Positions 53,841 to 64,000 of a stretch of 64,000 nucleotides of DNA are shown here, piece after piece (positions within the stretch are counted from its first letter, which is position 1; each line of letters opens with the position of its first letter). The position numbers and the translations under genes are program-made. Location of the stretch: NCBI RefSeq assembly GCF_033101155.1, contig NZ_JAWMPX010000026.1, forward strand, positions 8,448-72,447. Reading direction: 5' to 3'. The notes beneath the pieces were generated by a model, which did no database searches, was not told the origin of the DNA, and worked only from the letters and a program-made list of their open reading frames with translations. Origin of the DNA: Tropicimonas sp033101155. GTDB lineage: Bacteria > Pseudomonadota > Alphaproteobacteria > Rhodobacterales > Rhodobacteraceae.

Positions 53841-53986
53841 CTTCCCGGTTGGACCCGATCTATTAGACCGCGACAAATCGGAGCCGCATGCCAGAGCGTT
53901 CCGGAAACGAATGGGAGGAAAACGGGGGAGCGGAGTCCCACTCTTCGAATTTTCCCGTATTAAAACAACCTACTAAAGATGTGGTA

Positions 53987-54063
53987 TGGCGGTCGCTATA
54001 GGATTCGAACCTATGACCTTCGCCTTCGGAGGGCGACACTCTATCCAGCTGAGCTAAGCGACC
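53987..54063 (-). tRNA. tRNA-Arg, anticodon CCG
   Basis: On the minus strand a complete cloverleaf can be drawn: acceptor GGTCGCT/AGCGACC, D stem GCTC/GAGT, anticodon stem TCGCC/GGCGA with loop CTCCGAA (anticodon CCG, reads CGG), T stem ATAGG/CCTAT with TTCGAAT loop, discriminator G, and an encoded CCA end at 53987-53989. Confidence 0.95.
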
Positions 54064-54216
54064 GTGAGCGCCGACGTAGCAACTCGCGCGCAGGTTTGCA
54101 AGCGGTTCGAAGCCCTGAAAGCGCGATGGGCAACGTCCGCGACAATTCGATGTGTCCTTGCAGTGCGGGCTTGCATTCCATCCGGGGATCGCCTGTTCTG
54201 TTGAAACGCTTGAAAA

Positions 54217-55323
54217 ATGACGGATCTTGCCGTGCTTTCCATTCTTCGCGCTGCCTGCGCCCTGTTTGTGCTCATAGGTGTCGGTGTAACCGATCCCGTT
54301 TCTGCCCAGCAGCAGGTCAGCGGAGGACTTGCCGAACTCGTCGACGACGCCGCCCCCGAGGAACCGCTGCGCGTCGGAGTCGGTGTCAAGATCACCCAGA
54401 TCACCGGCGTCGACCAGAAAGCCGAGAATTTCGGCGTTGTCGCGCGGGTTCGGATGAGATGGAAGGATGAGGCGCTTGCCTTCGATGCCGAGGAACTCGG
54501 GCGATCGATCAAGACCCTTTCCTCGGACGAATTCGCGAAAAGAGGCCGGGAATACGGCGTGCATATTCCCGTTGCGACCATCGAGAACCAGCAGAGCCGC
54601 AGCTTTGTCAAATCTTCGGTCGTTACCTGGTTTCCCGACGGTACGGCGCTTTTCACCGAGGAGATCATCCTGACGCTTCAGGCACCGGATTTCGACTTCC
54701 GTCGATTCCCCTTCGACCACCAGAATTTCTACTTTCGGATCGTCGCCAACGGCCCAACCAACTTCCTGAAATTCGAGCCCCTGGCCGAGGCCAGCGGATT
54801 GGGGGATACACTTGGCGAAGAGGAGTGGCTGATCACCGACCACTGGACCGAGGTGGACGAGGTCGAAGGCATCTCCGGCTTCACCTCCTCGCGGTTCTCA
54901 CTCGGGTTCTCCGCCCATCGCCACCTGTTCTATTACTGGGCCCGTATCTTCGTGCCGGTTACCCTGCTGATCATTATCGGTTGGGCGAACCTGTTCCTGG
55001 AGGAATACCGCCGCCGGATCGACATTGCGACCGGCAACCTGCTCGCCTTCATTGCCTACAATTTCACCATCTCCGGCGAACTCCCCCGCCTAGGCTACGT
55101 GACCTTCATCGACGCCCTGATGATGTCGGTCTTCATTCTCTCGGTAGCCTCGGTTGTGTACAATGTCGCGCTGCGGCGTCTGTCCATGGCAGGCATGGAG
55201 GAGAAGGCGCGGGCGATGGATTGGCACACAACCCATTGGGGCTATCCGCTGCTTTTCATCGGCACGGTTGTCGTCCTGCGGCAGATCTTCTTTGTGGATG
55301 GCGCGCTGATCCCGTTTCTCTAG
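54217..55323 (+). CDS. Prokaryotic pentameric ligand-gated ion channel
   Basis: A 368-residue Cys-loop-receptor homologue. A signal peptide (about 1-30) is followed by the extracellular beta-sandwich (about 45-235) with RVRMRWKDEAL and the cysteine-less Pro-loop FDFRRFPFDHQNFYF at 159-173. Four membrane helices follow: M1 about 241-261, M2 about 267-287, M3 about 296-318, M4 about 342-362. The M2-M3 stretch LLAFIAYNFTISGELPRLGY lines up by eye with the corresponding part of the Gloeobacter channel GLIC. Glutamates (LEEY, 262-263) lie at the inner mouth where GLIC has its selectivity Glu. Ligand and ion selectivity are unknown. The ribosome binding site is weak. Confidence 0.9.
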   Translation: MTDLAVLSILRAACALFVLIGVGVTDPVSAQQQVSGGLAELVDDAAPEEPLRVGVGVKITQITGVDQKAENFGVVARVRMRWKDEALAFDAEELGRSIKTLSSDEFAKRGREYGVHIPVATIENQQSRSFVKSSVVTWFPDGTALFTEEIILTLQAPDFDFRRFPFDHQNFYFRIVANGPTNFLKFEPLAEASGLGDTLGEEEWLITDHWTEVDEVEGISGFTSSRFSLGFSAHRHLFYYWARIFVPVTLLIIIGWANLFLEEYRRRIDIATGNLLAFIAYNFTISGELPRLGYVTFIDALMMSVFILSVASVVYNVALRRLSMAGMEEKARAMDWHTTHWGYPLLFIGTVVVLRQIFFVDGALIPFL

Positions 55324-55343
55324 AGGCGCAGCCCCCTGCCCTG

Positions 55344-56564
55344 TCAGGCAAAGAGCTCGTGACAAAGCTCCAGCGCCTCGACCAGCGCATCGACCTCCTC
55401 AACCGTGTTGTAGAGGCCGAAGCTCGCCCGGCAGGTCGCGGTCAGGCCAAGGTGGTCCATCAACGGGCCGGCGCAATGATGGCCTGCGCGCACCGCGACG
55501 CCCTTCTTGTCGAGCACGGTCGAGATGTCATGCGGATGCGCCGCGCCTTCCAGCGTGAAGGAGAAGATCGCGCCCTTGGTCGCCGAATTTCCCTGCACGT
55601 TGAGCCAGTTGAGTCCGTCCAGCCGGGAACGGGCATAGTCGCGCAAGCTCCGCTCATGGGCGGCGACATTCTCCATGCCGAGCCCCATGAGATACTCCAA
55701 CGCCACGCCCATGCCGATCTGCTGAACGATGGCCGGGGTGCCGGCCTCGAACTTCATCGGCGGATCGGCATAGTCGATCTGGTCCTTGTGGACATGACGG
55801 ATCATGTCGCCGCCGCCGAGGAAGGGCCGCATCTCGGCCATGCGTTCCTTGCGGATATGAATCGCGCCGGAACCGGAGGGGCCGTAGAGCTTGTGCCCCG
55901 TGATGGTGTAGAAATCGGCGCCGATATCGTCGAGATCGACCGGCGCGTGCACACAGGCCTGCGAGCCGTCCACCACCACCGGGACGCCTTTTGCATGCGC
56001 GCCCTCGACGATGGTCTTCACATCCACGACCGTGCCGAGCACGTTGGACATATGGGTCACGGCGACGAGCTTGGTCTTCGGCCCGATGGCGTCGAGCACG
56101 GCCTGCGGATCGAGATCGCCGGCCACGTCCACATCGACCCATTTCAGCACCACACCGAGCCGTTCGCGCAGGAAATGCCAGGGCACGATATTGGCGTGAT
56201 GTTCCATCACCGAGAGCACGATCTCGTCGCCCGCCTGCAACCGCGGCGCCGCCCAGGCATAAGAGATGAGATTGAGCCCCTCGGTGGAGCCGGATGTCAT
56301 GACGATCTCGTCCGCGTCCTTGACGCCGAGAAAACGGGCCACGATCCCGCGCACGCCTTCGTATTTCTCGGTGGCGAGGTTGGAGAGATAGTGCAAGCCC
56401 CTGTGGACATTTGCATATTCCTCCGCATAGCCGCGCGTGACGGCATCGATCACCGCCTGCGGTTTCTGCGCAGAGGCGCCATTGTCGAGATAGACGAGCG
56501 GCTTGCCATTGACCTCGCGGGCGAGGATCGGAAAGTCGCGGCGGATAGCGGAAACGTCATACAT
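55344..56564 (-). CDS. sufS: Cysteine desulfurase SufS
   Basis: A 406-residue PLP enzyme that takes sulfur from cysteine for Fe-S cluster assembly. VYLDNGASAQKPQAVID is the SufS N-terminus, the PLP lysine is in TITGHKLYGPSG, and the persulfide Cys lies in TATCRASFGLYNT near the C-terminus. The ATG at 56564 gives normal length; the frame extends upstream without support. It is the last gene of the suf cluster. Confidence 0.95.
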   Translation of the reverse strand: MYDVSAIRRDFPILAREVNGKPLVYLDNGASAQKPQAVIDAVTRGYAEEYANVHRGLHYLSNLATEKYEGVRGIVARFLGVKDADEIVMTSGSTEGLNLISYAWAAPRLQAGDEIVLSVMEHHANIVPWHFLRERLGVVLKWVDVDVAGDLDPQAVLDAIGPKTKLVAVTHMSNVLGTVVDVKTIVEGAHAKGVPVVVDGSQACVHAPVDLDDIGADFYTITGHKLYGPSGSGAIHIRKERMAEMRPFLGGGDMIRHVHKDQIDYADPPMKFEAGTPAIVQQIGMGVALEYLMGLGMENVAAHERSLRDYARSRLDGLNWLNVQGNSATKGAIFSFTLEGAAHPHDISTVLDKKGVAVRAGHHCAGPLMDHLGLTATCRASFGLYNTVEEVDALVEALELCHELFA

Positions 56565-56568
56565 TGGG

Positions 56569-57171
56569 TCAGACTCCCAGGAAAAGCGCGGCGACCACGC
56601 CGACCACGGCAGCGGCAACGAAGAGCAGCGTCACGAAGGCGATGACGATACCGATAAAGACCACGATGGCATTCTCGAACCCGTGCAGCACGCAGACAAA
56701 CTGGGTCAGTACGTAGAAATAGAGCCCGATCATCCCCAGAAGCAGAATCGACAGGATGGGCGGAAAGATCACCCCCACCGCCATGCCGAGCAGCGCCACG
56801 CAGAGCAGGAAGAGCTGGTGCCAGGCAACCAACGCCAGAGCGCCGTCGAGCGTGCCCGTCCCGCCCAGGAACCGGCCGAGAAAGGCGATCGCATAGACTG
56901 TCGACACGGCGCTGAGCATCTGCCCGGTGGCGACGGGGATCGGTTGCGAATACATCTCCTGCATCGCAACCGAAGCCGGGTCGGTCGGGTCCACCGGCGT
57001 GGCAAGGACCATCCCGACCACGATCACCACGGTCAACAAGACGCCCGCGGCCAGAGCTTCCCAGAGGTTGCGGCGCGGCAGGTCCAGCGCGAGGATCCGA
57101 GCAGCAGCATCGCGCGGGGTGCGAAGGGTCTCCCAGACGAGAGCGGGAATGCCGGGAAAGGATTGGGTCAT
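56569..57171 (-). CDS. YIP1-family membrane protein (1)
   Basis: A 200-residue protein with five hydrophobic segments, starting MTQSFPGIPALVWETLRTPRDAA; the arrangement of a short amphipathic N-terminus and five helices suits the Yip1/DUF1282 family. It sits between sufD and sufS, 4 bp from sufS. Its role is unknown. Confidence 0.78.
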   Translation of the reverse strand: MTQSFPGIPALVWETLRTPRDAAARILALDLPRRNLWEALAAGVLLTVVIVVGMVLATPVDPTDPASVAMQEMYSQPIPVATGQMLSAVSTVYAIAFLGRFLGGTGTLDGALALVAWHQLFLLCVALLGMAVGVIFPPILSILLLGMIGLYFYVLTQFVCVLHGFENAIVVFIGIVIAFVTLLFVAAAVVGVVAALFLGV

Positions 57172-57184
57172 GTCACAGATGCCT

Positions 57185-57691
57185 TCAGCGCGTCGGGGCC
57201 CGTTCGGCCTCCAAAAGCGATATGGACCATAGCGCGCAGAACGCAAGGCCCACCACGAAATCGATCGCCATCAATTGCTTTCCGGCCCCGAAACTCGTCT
57301 CGACCATGCCGCGCAAGAGCATCAGCGGCGAGACCGCAAGCACGGTCCAGAAGAGTGCGGCACGGGCGTCACGAAAGCTGCCCGACGCGCCGAGGAGCCG
57401 GGCGACGAGATGGGACAGGGCGGCCAGCAGATAGAAGATAAGCGGCCAGACGAAGAGCCAGCCGAAGAAGGTGATGCCGAGCAGCGCTTCACGCGGCGGC
57501 GCGTCGGACTGCTCAAGCGGCATCGCCGCGAGACCGGGCACCTGGCCGGCGAAGATGATAAGACAGCCCGCAAGAAGATAGACCATCAGCCGGGCTTCCG
57601 GCCGGTCATCCACCTCAAGGGCCGCCAGCAGGCGCCGCATCACTTTGCGCGGCGCCCGATAGCTTCGCAGGATCTCGCCGGTGGCCGACAT
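57185..57691 (-). CDS. YIP1-family membrane protein (2)
   Basis: A 168-residue protein with four to five hydrophobic segments and MSATGEILRSYRAPRKVMRRLL at the N-terminus. It is similar in layout to the next gene, so the pair may have arisen by duplication and may form a hetero-oligomer. Its start overlaps the sufD stop by 1 bp. Confidence 0.75.
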   Translation of the reverse strand: MSATGEILRSYRAPRKVMRRLLAALEVDDRPEARLMVYLLAGCLIIFAGQVPGLAAMPLEQSDAPPREALLGITFFGWLFVWPLIFYLLAALSHLVARLLGASGSFRDARAALFWTVLAVSPLMLLRGMVETSFGAGKQLMAIDFVVGLAFCALWSISLLEAERAPTR

Positions 57692-58986
57692 CAGCCCCGC
57701 CGGCGCTCCAGCCAGCCTTCGAGGCGCGCGAGCACGTCGGCAGAGATCGCCTCATCCTCGATCTCTTCGAGCGCCTCGGCCACGAAGGCGATGACCATCA
57801 GGTCGGTCGCTTCCGATTTCGGCACCCCGCGCGAGCGCAGGTAGAAGAGCCCTTCCTCATCGATCGCGCCGCTGGTGGAGCCATGCGAGCAGGCCACGTC
57901 ATCGGCATAGATCTCCAGTTCCGGTTTGGCGAGGAACTGGCTGTCATCGTCGAGCAGCAGCGACTGGCTGATCTGGTAGCCATCGGTCTTCTGCGCGGTC
58001 TGCGTGACCAGAATCTTGCCCTGGAAGACGCCAACGGCGCCGTTGCGCAGCACCTTCTTGAAGACCTGCCGGCTTTCGCAATTCTCGGCGTCATGGGTGA
58101 TGAAGACGGTGTCATCATGGTGGAACGGACCGGTTGCTCCATCGCCAAGTGCGGCGCCCGCGACATGCGCCACCGCATCGTCGCCGGTCAACTCGATCAC
58201 CGCCTCGTTGCGTGTCATCGCCCCGTTAACAGTGAGCGTGAAGCTCTTGAAGGTGCTCTCTTTTCCCAAACGGGTGAAGAGATGGGTCGCAGCCCGGCGC
58301 TCATGCGCCCGGCCTTGCGTGCGCACATGGTGGAAAGCGCCACCATCCGCGATCTCGACCTCCATCACCGAATTGAGCCGCGCCCCGGCCGGGCCGTTTT
58401 CCAGCAAGGTCAGGTCCGCACCGTCCTCGACCTTGATGACATGATGGAACATCACGTCCGTATCGGCCTGACGCTGCAGATAAGTCAGGTTGATCGGCTT
58501 CGCGGCATTGGCCGTTACCCGGATCACCACGCCCTGCCCCGCAAACGCACTGTTCAGCGCTGCCAGCGGCCGCTCGACAGGCGACTGCCCGCGCGTTTCC
58601 AGCACACCATAGAGATCGCGCGCCCAGTGAATATCCGCCGCGCCAGCGCTTTGCAGCGTCTCGATCTCGACTCCAGCCAGCGACAGTTCATCCGACGCCT
58701 CGGCATCGAAGACGCCATCGACAAAAACGATCTTCAACCGGTCGATATCGCCGAAGACCTGCGTTTCATGCGGCTCGTAGACGCCGGCATGAGGCGCCTT
58801 TGCGTCCACCAGCGTCTCGGGACGGGTGTATTTCCAATACTCGTCGCGCCGATGCGGCAGGCCCATCGTCTCGACCCGCACAAGCGCGGCATCCCGCGCC
58901 TGGCCGATCCAGGCCCCGCCATCGGGACGGCTCATCGCGCCCAGCCGTTCAGCCGTCGCGTCGTTTTTCTGTTGCGGCAGCGCCAT
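57691..58986 (-). CDS. sufD: Fe-S cluster assembly protein SufD
   Basis: A 431-residue scaffold subunit of SufBC2D. The C-terminal part has the conserved DDVACSHGSTSGAIDEEGL and LFYLRSRGVP, the beta-helix pattern of SufD/SufB. ATG at 58986, 2 bp after the sufC stop; the frame extends upstream but no better start exists. Coupled to SufC. Confidence 0.94.
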   Translation of the reverse strand: MALPQQKNDATAERLGAMSRPDGGAWIGQARDAALVRVETMGLPHRRDEYWKYTRPETLVDAKAPHAGVYEPHETQVFGDIDRLKIVFVDGVFDAEASDELSLAGVEIETLQSAGAADIHWARDLYGVLETRGQSPVERPLAALNSAFAGQGVVIRVTANAAKPINLTYLQRQADTDVMFHHVIKVEDGADLTLLENGPAGARLNSVMEVEIADGGAFHHVRTQGRAHERRAATHLFTRLGKESTFKSFTLTVNGAMTRNEAVIELTGDDAVAHVAGAALGDGATGPFHHDDTVFITHDAENCESRQVFKKVLRNGAVGVFQGKILVTQTAQKTDGYQISQSLLLDDDSQFLAKPELEIYADDVACSHGSTSGAIDEEGLFYLRSRGVPKSEATDLMVIAFVAEALEEIEDEAISADVLARLEGWLERRRG

Positions 58987-58988
58987 GC

Positions 58989-59744
58989 TCACGCCTCCTC
59001 GCCCAGCAGGTGGCCATAGCCCTGCGTCTCGACCTCGAGCGCCAGCTCCGGCCCGCCGGTCTTGATGATCCGGCCATCGGCCATGATGTGGACCACGTCC
59101 GGTTTGATATGGTCGAGCAGGCGCTGGTAATGGGTGATCACGAGGAAGGAGCGGCCAGCATCGCGCAGCGCGTTCACACCCTCGGAGACCAGTTTCATCG
59201 CGTCCACGTCGAGCCCGGAATCGGTCTCGTCGAGGATGCACATCTTCGGCTCCAGCATCGCCATCTGCAGGATCTCATTGCGCTTTTTCTCACCGCCCGA
59301 GAAGCCGACATTGACCGGACGCTTCAGCATGTCGGCATCGATCTTCAGCGTCTTCGCCTTGGCGCGGATCAGCTTGAGGAAATCGCCTGCGGAGAGCTCG
59401 TCTTCGCCGCGCTGCTTGCGCTGCGCGTTCACCGCCGTCCGCAGGAAGGTCATGTTGCCCACGCCCGGGATTTCGACCGGGTATTGGAAGGCCAGGAAGA
59501 GACCGGCTGCGGCCCGCTCCTCGGGCTCCATCTCCAGCAGGTCCGCGCCATCCATCGTGGCCGAGCCTTCGGTGACCTCGTAGCCATCACGCCCCGAAAG
59601 CACGTAGGAGAGAGTCGACTTGCCAGAGCCGTTCGGCCCCATGATCGCATGCACCTTTCCGGCCTCGAGCTTGAGGTCGACCCCTTTCAGGATCTGCTTG
59701 CCCTCTTCTTCAAGTTCGACGTGCAGGTTCTTGATTTCCAGCAT
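58989..59744 (-). CDS. sufC: Fe-S cluster assembly ATPase SufC
   Basis: A 251-residue ABC-type ATPase. Walker A is GPNGSGKSTL, the signature is SGGEKKRNEI, and Walker B is CILDETDSGLD. It energises the SufBCD scaffold. Confidence 0.97.
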   Translation of the reverse strand: MLEIKNLHVELEEEGKQILKGVDLKLEAGKVHAIMGPNGSGKSTLSYVLSGRDGYEVTEGSATMDGADLLEMEPEERAAAGLFLAFQYPVEIPGVGNMTFLRTAVNAQRKQRGEDELSAGDFLKLIRAKAKTLKIDADMLKRPVNVGFSGGEKKRNEILQMAMLEPKMCILDETDSGLDVDAMKLVSEGVNALRDAGRSFLVITHYQRLLDHIKPDVVHIMADGRIIKTGGPELALEVETQGYGHLLGEEA

Positions 59745-59929
59745 TTTCTTACCTCATGCACAGAAGACCGAGCGCCCTCGGGCGTCGGCCTTCATCATTC
59801 CAACACAACCGGGCCGATGCGCGAAAACCGCGCGCCGACCGGCTCCGGGGCACAGCCCCAATTCTTCTTCTGTTTGAAAAACACGCGCGCGAGCGGCGCG
59901 TTCCGAAAGATCGCCTCCGCGCGAAATCC

Positions 59930-60235
59930 TCAGGCGTCCGTGACGCTCTCCGGCAGCGGCAAACGGTCCAGCGGAATGCTCTCGATCACGCCCGTCACGG
60001 CGGAGAAATCCCCGGCAATGAACTGACCGTAAAGCTCTGGCTGCGCCTGTGCGAAGACCCAGACCAGCCCCCAGATCAACCCAATCGACAACAGCAGCGT
60101 GACCCGCTTCTGCCCGGCATTGATATCGACACGCTTGCGCTTCTTGCCCCTGTCGACGATGACGCCTTCCGGCACCCAGGCCTTGCCTGCTTCGATACGA
60201 TGGAGCCGATCCATGAATGCCTGGTCTGCCGGCAT
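59930..60235 (-). CDS. Hypothetical protein with one membrane helix (suf cluster)
   Basis: A 101-residue protein: a basic cytoplasmic N-terminus (GKKRKRVDINAGQKR), one helix at about 47-63 (LLLSIGLIWGLVWVFA), and a short outer tail. It lies between the YbjQ-like and sufC genes on the same strand. Not recognised; conservation within suf loci is plausible. Confidence 0.72.
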   Translation of the reverse strand: MPADQAFMDRLHRIEAGKAWVPEGVIVDRGKKRKRVDINAGQKRVTLLLSIGLIWGLVWVFAQAQPELYGQFIAGDFSAVTGVIESIPLDRLPLPESVTDA

Positions 60236-60311
60236 GGAGTTTCCCTCTGGTCTTCTTAACCCAAAGGTAAACTGCCGAAAGAAACGGGCGATATTGCGAC
60301 GAAATTAGCAC

Positions 60312-60623
60312 TTAAGCGAGCCTCACCGCGGTGCCCGAGGCCGAGACCATGAGCATGTTGTTGATCACCTCGTAATCGAGATCGACGCCAACCACGGCAT
60401 CCGCACCAACCGCCTCTGCGCGCTCCTCAAGCTCCTTGAGAGCGGTTTCACGCGCTTCGCCGAGGCTCGCCTCGTAGCTGGAGCTGCGCCCGCCGATGAT
60501 ATCGGTGATACCGGCAAAGACATCGCGGAACACATTTGCGCCAAGAATTGCTTCCCCGGCGACGATGCCGCAATACTCGGTGATCTGGCGACCCTGAATG
60601 GCCGGAGTCGTGGTCACGATCAT
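60312..60623 (-). CDS. YbjQ/heavy-metal-binding-like protein
   Basis: A 103-residue protein of the UPF0145/YbjQ family: IQGRQITEYCGIVAGEAILGAN at the N-terminus and ALKELEERAEAVGADAVVGV near the C-terminus. Its pentameric fold is known from related structures but its function is not. The ATG at 60623 overlaps the cupin gene's stop by 4 bp. Confidence 0.9.
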   Translation of the reverse strand: MIVTTTPAIQGRQITEYCGIVAGEAILGANVFRDVFAGITDIIGGRSSSYEASLGEARETALKELEERAEAVGADAVVGVDLDYEVINNMLMVSASGTAVRLA

Positions 60624-61126
60624 GCCTCTTCCCCTTCCCAATAACCGCGGCCGTCTTCGAGGCGGCCAACGAAGCGCAGATGCGCATCCTGGAAACCCGC
60701 CCCCGGCGCAATCGCGAAAGCAGCGAATTTGCCGCTGTCGGGATATTCGCAGATATCCGGGTCCTGCATGGTCGAGATCGCGAGGTAGCGCAGCGGTCCG
60801 GCGCCGGTATTGATGAGCTGGTGCGCCGTCTCCGGCCCACCCTTCGGCGCGCCACAGACAGAGCCCGCCCGTACCGGGATCTCTTCCGTCCCGAAGCGAT
60901 AGGTCCCCTCGCCCTCCAGGATGACGAAAAGCTCGTCATTGCCCAGGTGGTTGTGGAAGGGAAAGGCGCGCTTGCCCGCATCGACCGTCGTCTGCATCGC
61001 GCCCAGCCCGGTCAACCCGAGAGCCGTGCCGAGAGGCGCCACCGTCGCACCGAAGCGGTCCGAGCCGTCGCCGGGCCCCATCGGGAACCCTTGCGCCTCT
61101 TCGAGATGAACAACCGGTCTGCTCAT
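60620..61126 (-). CDS. Cupin-domain protein
   Basis: A 168-residue cupin. FPFHNHLGNDELFVILEGEG carries the metal-binding His-x-His-(x)n-Glu motif and APKGGPETAHQLINTG the second motif. It probably binds a metal; the substrate is unknown. The stop overlaps the YbjQ start and the start overlaps the small membrane protein by 4 bp each. Confidence 0.9.
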   Translation of the reverse strand: MSRPVVHLEEAQGFPMGPGDGSDRFGATVAPLGTALGLTGLGAMQTTVDAGKRAFPFHNHLGNDELFVILEGEGTYRFGTEEIPVRAGSVCGAPKGGPETAHQLINTGAGPLRYLAISTMQDPDICEYPDSGKFAAFAIAPGAGFQDAHLRFVGRLEDGRGYWEGEEA

Positions 61127-61308
61127 TTCTTCCTCTCATACTCCCGCAAAACAAATCGCGCGAAGAGTGATCCGCAAAACCCTGAAATCGCAGCGATAAT
61201 CGCCACATTCAAACCCATCAACGGTGGCAGGAGCCAATCCACGCCCACTGCGAAGAGGGCGCAGAAAACCCCCGTCAGGAGTGCCGGCAAGAGAAAGGTC
61301 TGGAACAT
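61123..61308 (-). CDS. Small two-helix membrane protein (suf cluster)
   Basis: A 61-residue protein with two hydrophobic helices (about 4-24 and 31-50) and a basic end (VLREYERKK). It starts 44 bp after sufB and overlaps the cupin start by 4 bp. Not recognised. Confidence 0.72.
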   Translation of the reverse strand: MFQTFLLPALLTGVFCALFAVGVDWLLPPLMGLNVAIIAAISGFCGSLFARFVLREYERKK

Positions 61309-61352
61309 GGATCATCTCCCGAGAGTCAGGGCCGAGGGTCAAGGCGTCCGCC

Positions 61353-62876
<1,524 letters not shown>

Positions 62877-62920
62877 CGCAGATCCATTTCCTGTTTCGGG
62901 CGGGGGGCCGCCCGGGCGGC

Positions 62921-63964
62921 TCAGCCCGCCTTCGCTTTCATCCTGGAGTGCTGCGCGCCCCACCTATCGGCAAAGCGCAGCACGTCCTCTTCTGTTGTCT
63001 CGGGCCCGATCGAGATGCGGATCGCGCATCCCGCCGACGCCTCGTCAAATCCCATCGCACGCAAGACCCGGCTCGCCTTGACCTTGCCCGAAGAACAGGC
63101 CGATCCTGCCGAAACGGCAAAGCCTGCAAGGTCCATCTGCATCACCTGCGTCTCACCACGCCAGCCCGGAACGACCGCGCAGATCGTGTTGGGGAGTCGC
63201 CGCGCCGAGTTCCCGACAAAAATAATCTCTTTTGCGGAAGATACCAGTGCTTTTTCTAGAATTGTTCTAAGTTTCTCCACCCGCTCCCAGACGCCGTCAT
63301 CAAGGTCGCGCTGCGCCGCGGCCGCTGCTGCGCCGAATCCGGCGATCCCGATGAGGTTTTCGGTGCCTGAGCGCCGCCCCATCTCCTGTCCACCGCCCCG
63401 GATACGGGACGCGACGTCAAGCCCGCGCCGGAGCACCAGCGCCCCGATTCCCTTCGGCCCGCCCAGCTTGTGTGCCGAGATCAGCGCCATGTCACAGCCC
63501 GACCAGTCGAAAGCGACAGGGATCTTGCCGAAAGCCTGGGTCATGTCGGAGACGGCCAGCCCTTCGGGCAGGTCCTGAATCACGCCGGTCTCCGAATTGG
63601 CGAGTTGGAGCGTGGAACCGGCGGGATCTGCAACAATGACCCGTCCGTCCGCATCGACCGGCAGGCTTTCCGCGACCCATTCCCGTACCGCGTCATGTTC
63701 AATGCCCGCGCCCACGAGGCCGCGCCCGGCCAGCGCCAATGCCGCCGCCTCGGTGGCCCCGGATGTGAAAACAATATCCGCGGCTTGCGCTCCGACGGCC
63801 TCGGCCACCTGCCCGCGCGCCCGCTCAATCAGCCCCTTCGCAGCCCGCCCCTCGGCATGAACGGAAGACGGGTTGCCGACAAGCTCCATCGCCTCGACCA
63901 TCGCCGCCTTTGCCTCCGGGCGCAGCGGCGCCGTGGCATTCCAGTCGAGATAGCTCCGTTTCAT
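62921..63964 (-). CDS. Cysteine desulfurase, IscS/NifS-like
   Basis: A 347-residue class V aminotransferase-fold enzyme. SYLDWNATAPLRPEA is the N-terminus, SAHKLGGPKGIGALV carries the PLP lysine and SAGSACSSGKVKASRV the persulfide Cys, which marks the IscS/NifS branch rather than SufS. It is the first suf-cluster gene fully inside the window. The 36 bp upstream to the window edge hold no feature that can be assigned. Confidence 0.93.
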   Translation of the reverse strand: MKRSYLDWNATAPLRPEAKAAMVEAMELVGNPSSVHAEGRAAKGLIERARGQVAEAVGAQAADIVFTSGATEAAALALAGRGLVGAGIEHDAVREWVAESLPVDADGRVIVADPAGSTLQLANSETGVIQDLPEGLAVSDMTQAFGKIPVAFDWSGCDMALISAHKLGGPKGIGALVLRRGLDVASRIRGGGQEMGRRSGTENLIGIAGFGAAAAAAQRDLDDGVWERVEKLRTILEKALVSSAKEIIFVGNSARRLPNTICAVVPGWRGETQVMQMDLAGFAVSAGSACSSGKVKASRVLRAMGFDEASAGCAIRISIGPETTEEDVLRFADRWGAQHSRMKAKAG

Positions 63965-64000
63965 GTGTCCCTTCCAAAAGAATTGCCTTGCGCGTTCGGC

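Overview
The window is GC-rich chromosomal DNA that looks like a marine alphaproteobacterium of the Rhodobacteraceae (Roseobacter group). Support comes from the yajC-secD-secF-ccmABCDG block, a suf cluster of the alphaproteobacterial type (iscS-like, sufB, sufC, sufD, sufS), a divergent DUF6456/DUF6477 pair, a VPLPA-type sorting protein and RTX-Hint architecture. No phage, transposase, CRISPR array or rRNA operon was found. The genus cannot be fixed from the sequence alone.

Layout. 1-2.1 kb: dctB/dctD two-component pair, dctD cut by the window edge. 2.3-9.3 kb: one long leftward block for c-type cytochrome maturation (ccmA-B-C-D-G), a Mth938-like protein, a TauE/SafE transporter and the SecDF-YajC translocase. 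9.5-12 kb: ArsC/Spx-like protein, an 8-bp tandem repeat, a DksA-like protein, BolA plus CGFS glutaredoxin (Fe-S handling), a VOC protein. 12.1-20.3 kb: zapA and a coiled-coil partner, transketolase, a COQ10/RatA-like protein, hpt, a diheme cytochrome c, lipA, and a predicted lysozyme-inhibitor fusion. 20.5-23.7 kb: divergent DUF6456/DUF6477 genes around a motif-dense intergenic region, a small conserved protein and an XRE-cupin regulator. 23.8-28 kb: acyl-CoA synthetase and an FAD/GcvT-type demethylating dehydrogenase. 28-33 kb: a small Hint-like protein and a 1237-residue RTX/DUF4114/Hint protein.

33.5-40.3 kb: trmO-like gene and a six-gene leftward operon MoxR-DUF58-DUF4381-VWA-VWA/TPR-BatD, mostly with 4-bp stop/start overlaps. 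40.4-48.6 kb: periplasmic HAD-type protein, arylsulfatase, Crp/Fnr regulator, octaheme cytochrome c with C-terminal repeats, and a chemoreceptor. 49-53.8 kb: VPLPA-CTERM surface protein, DUF4345 protein, NmrA-like protein with divergent AraC regulator, a P-loop kinase-like protein and a small conserved protein. 54-55.3 kb: tRNA-Arg(CCG) and a prokaryotic pentameric ligand-gated ion channel. 55.3-64 kb: the suf Fe-S assembly cluster with several extra genes embedded in it.

Most themes connect to envelope biogenesis (Sec, Ccm, Bat-like, RTX, sulfatase, cytochromes) and Fe-S or thiol metabolism (suf, BolA/Grx, lipA). The most noteworthy signals are the ligand-gated channel, a three-copy GCCAC array with an 11-bp period found at two separate intergenic sites (one beside a perfect DnaA box and CtrA-like half-sites), the octaheme/repeat cytochrome, the two Hint-type proteins side by side, and the extra genes inside the suf operon. 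All family names are assigned by reading motifs; no database search was run.
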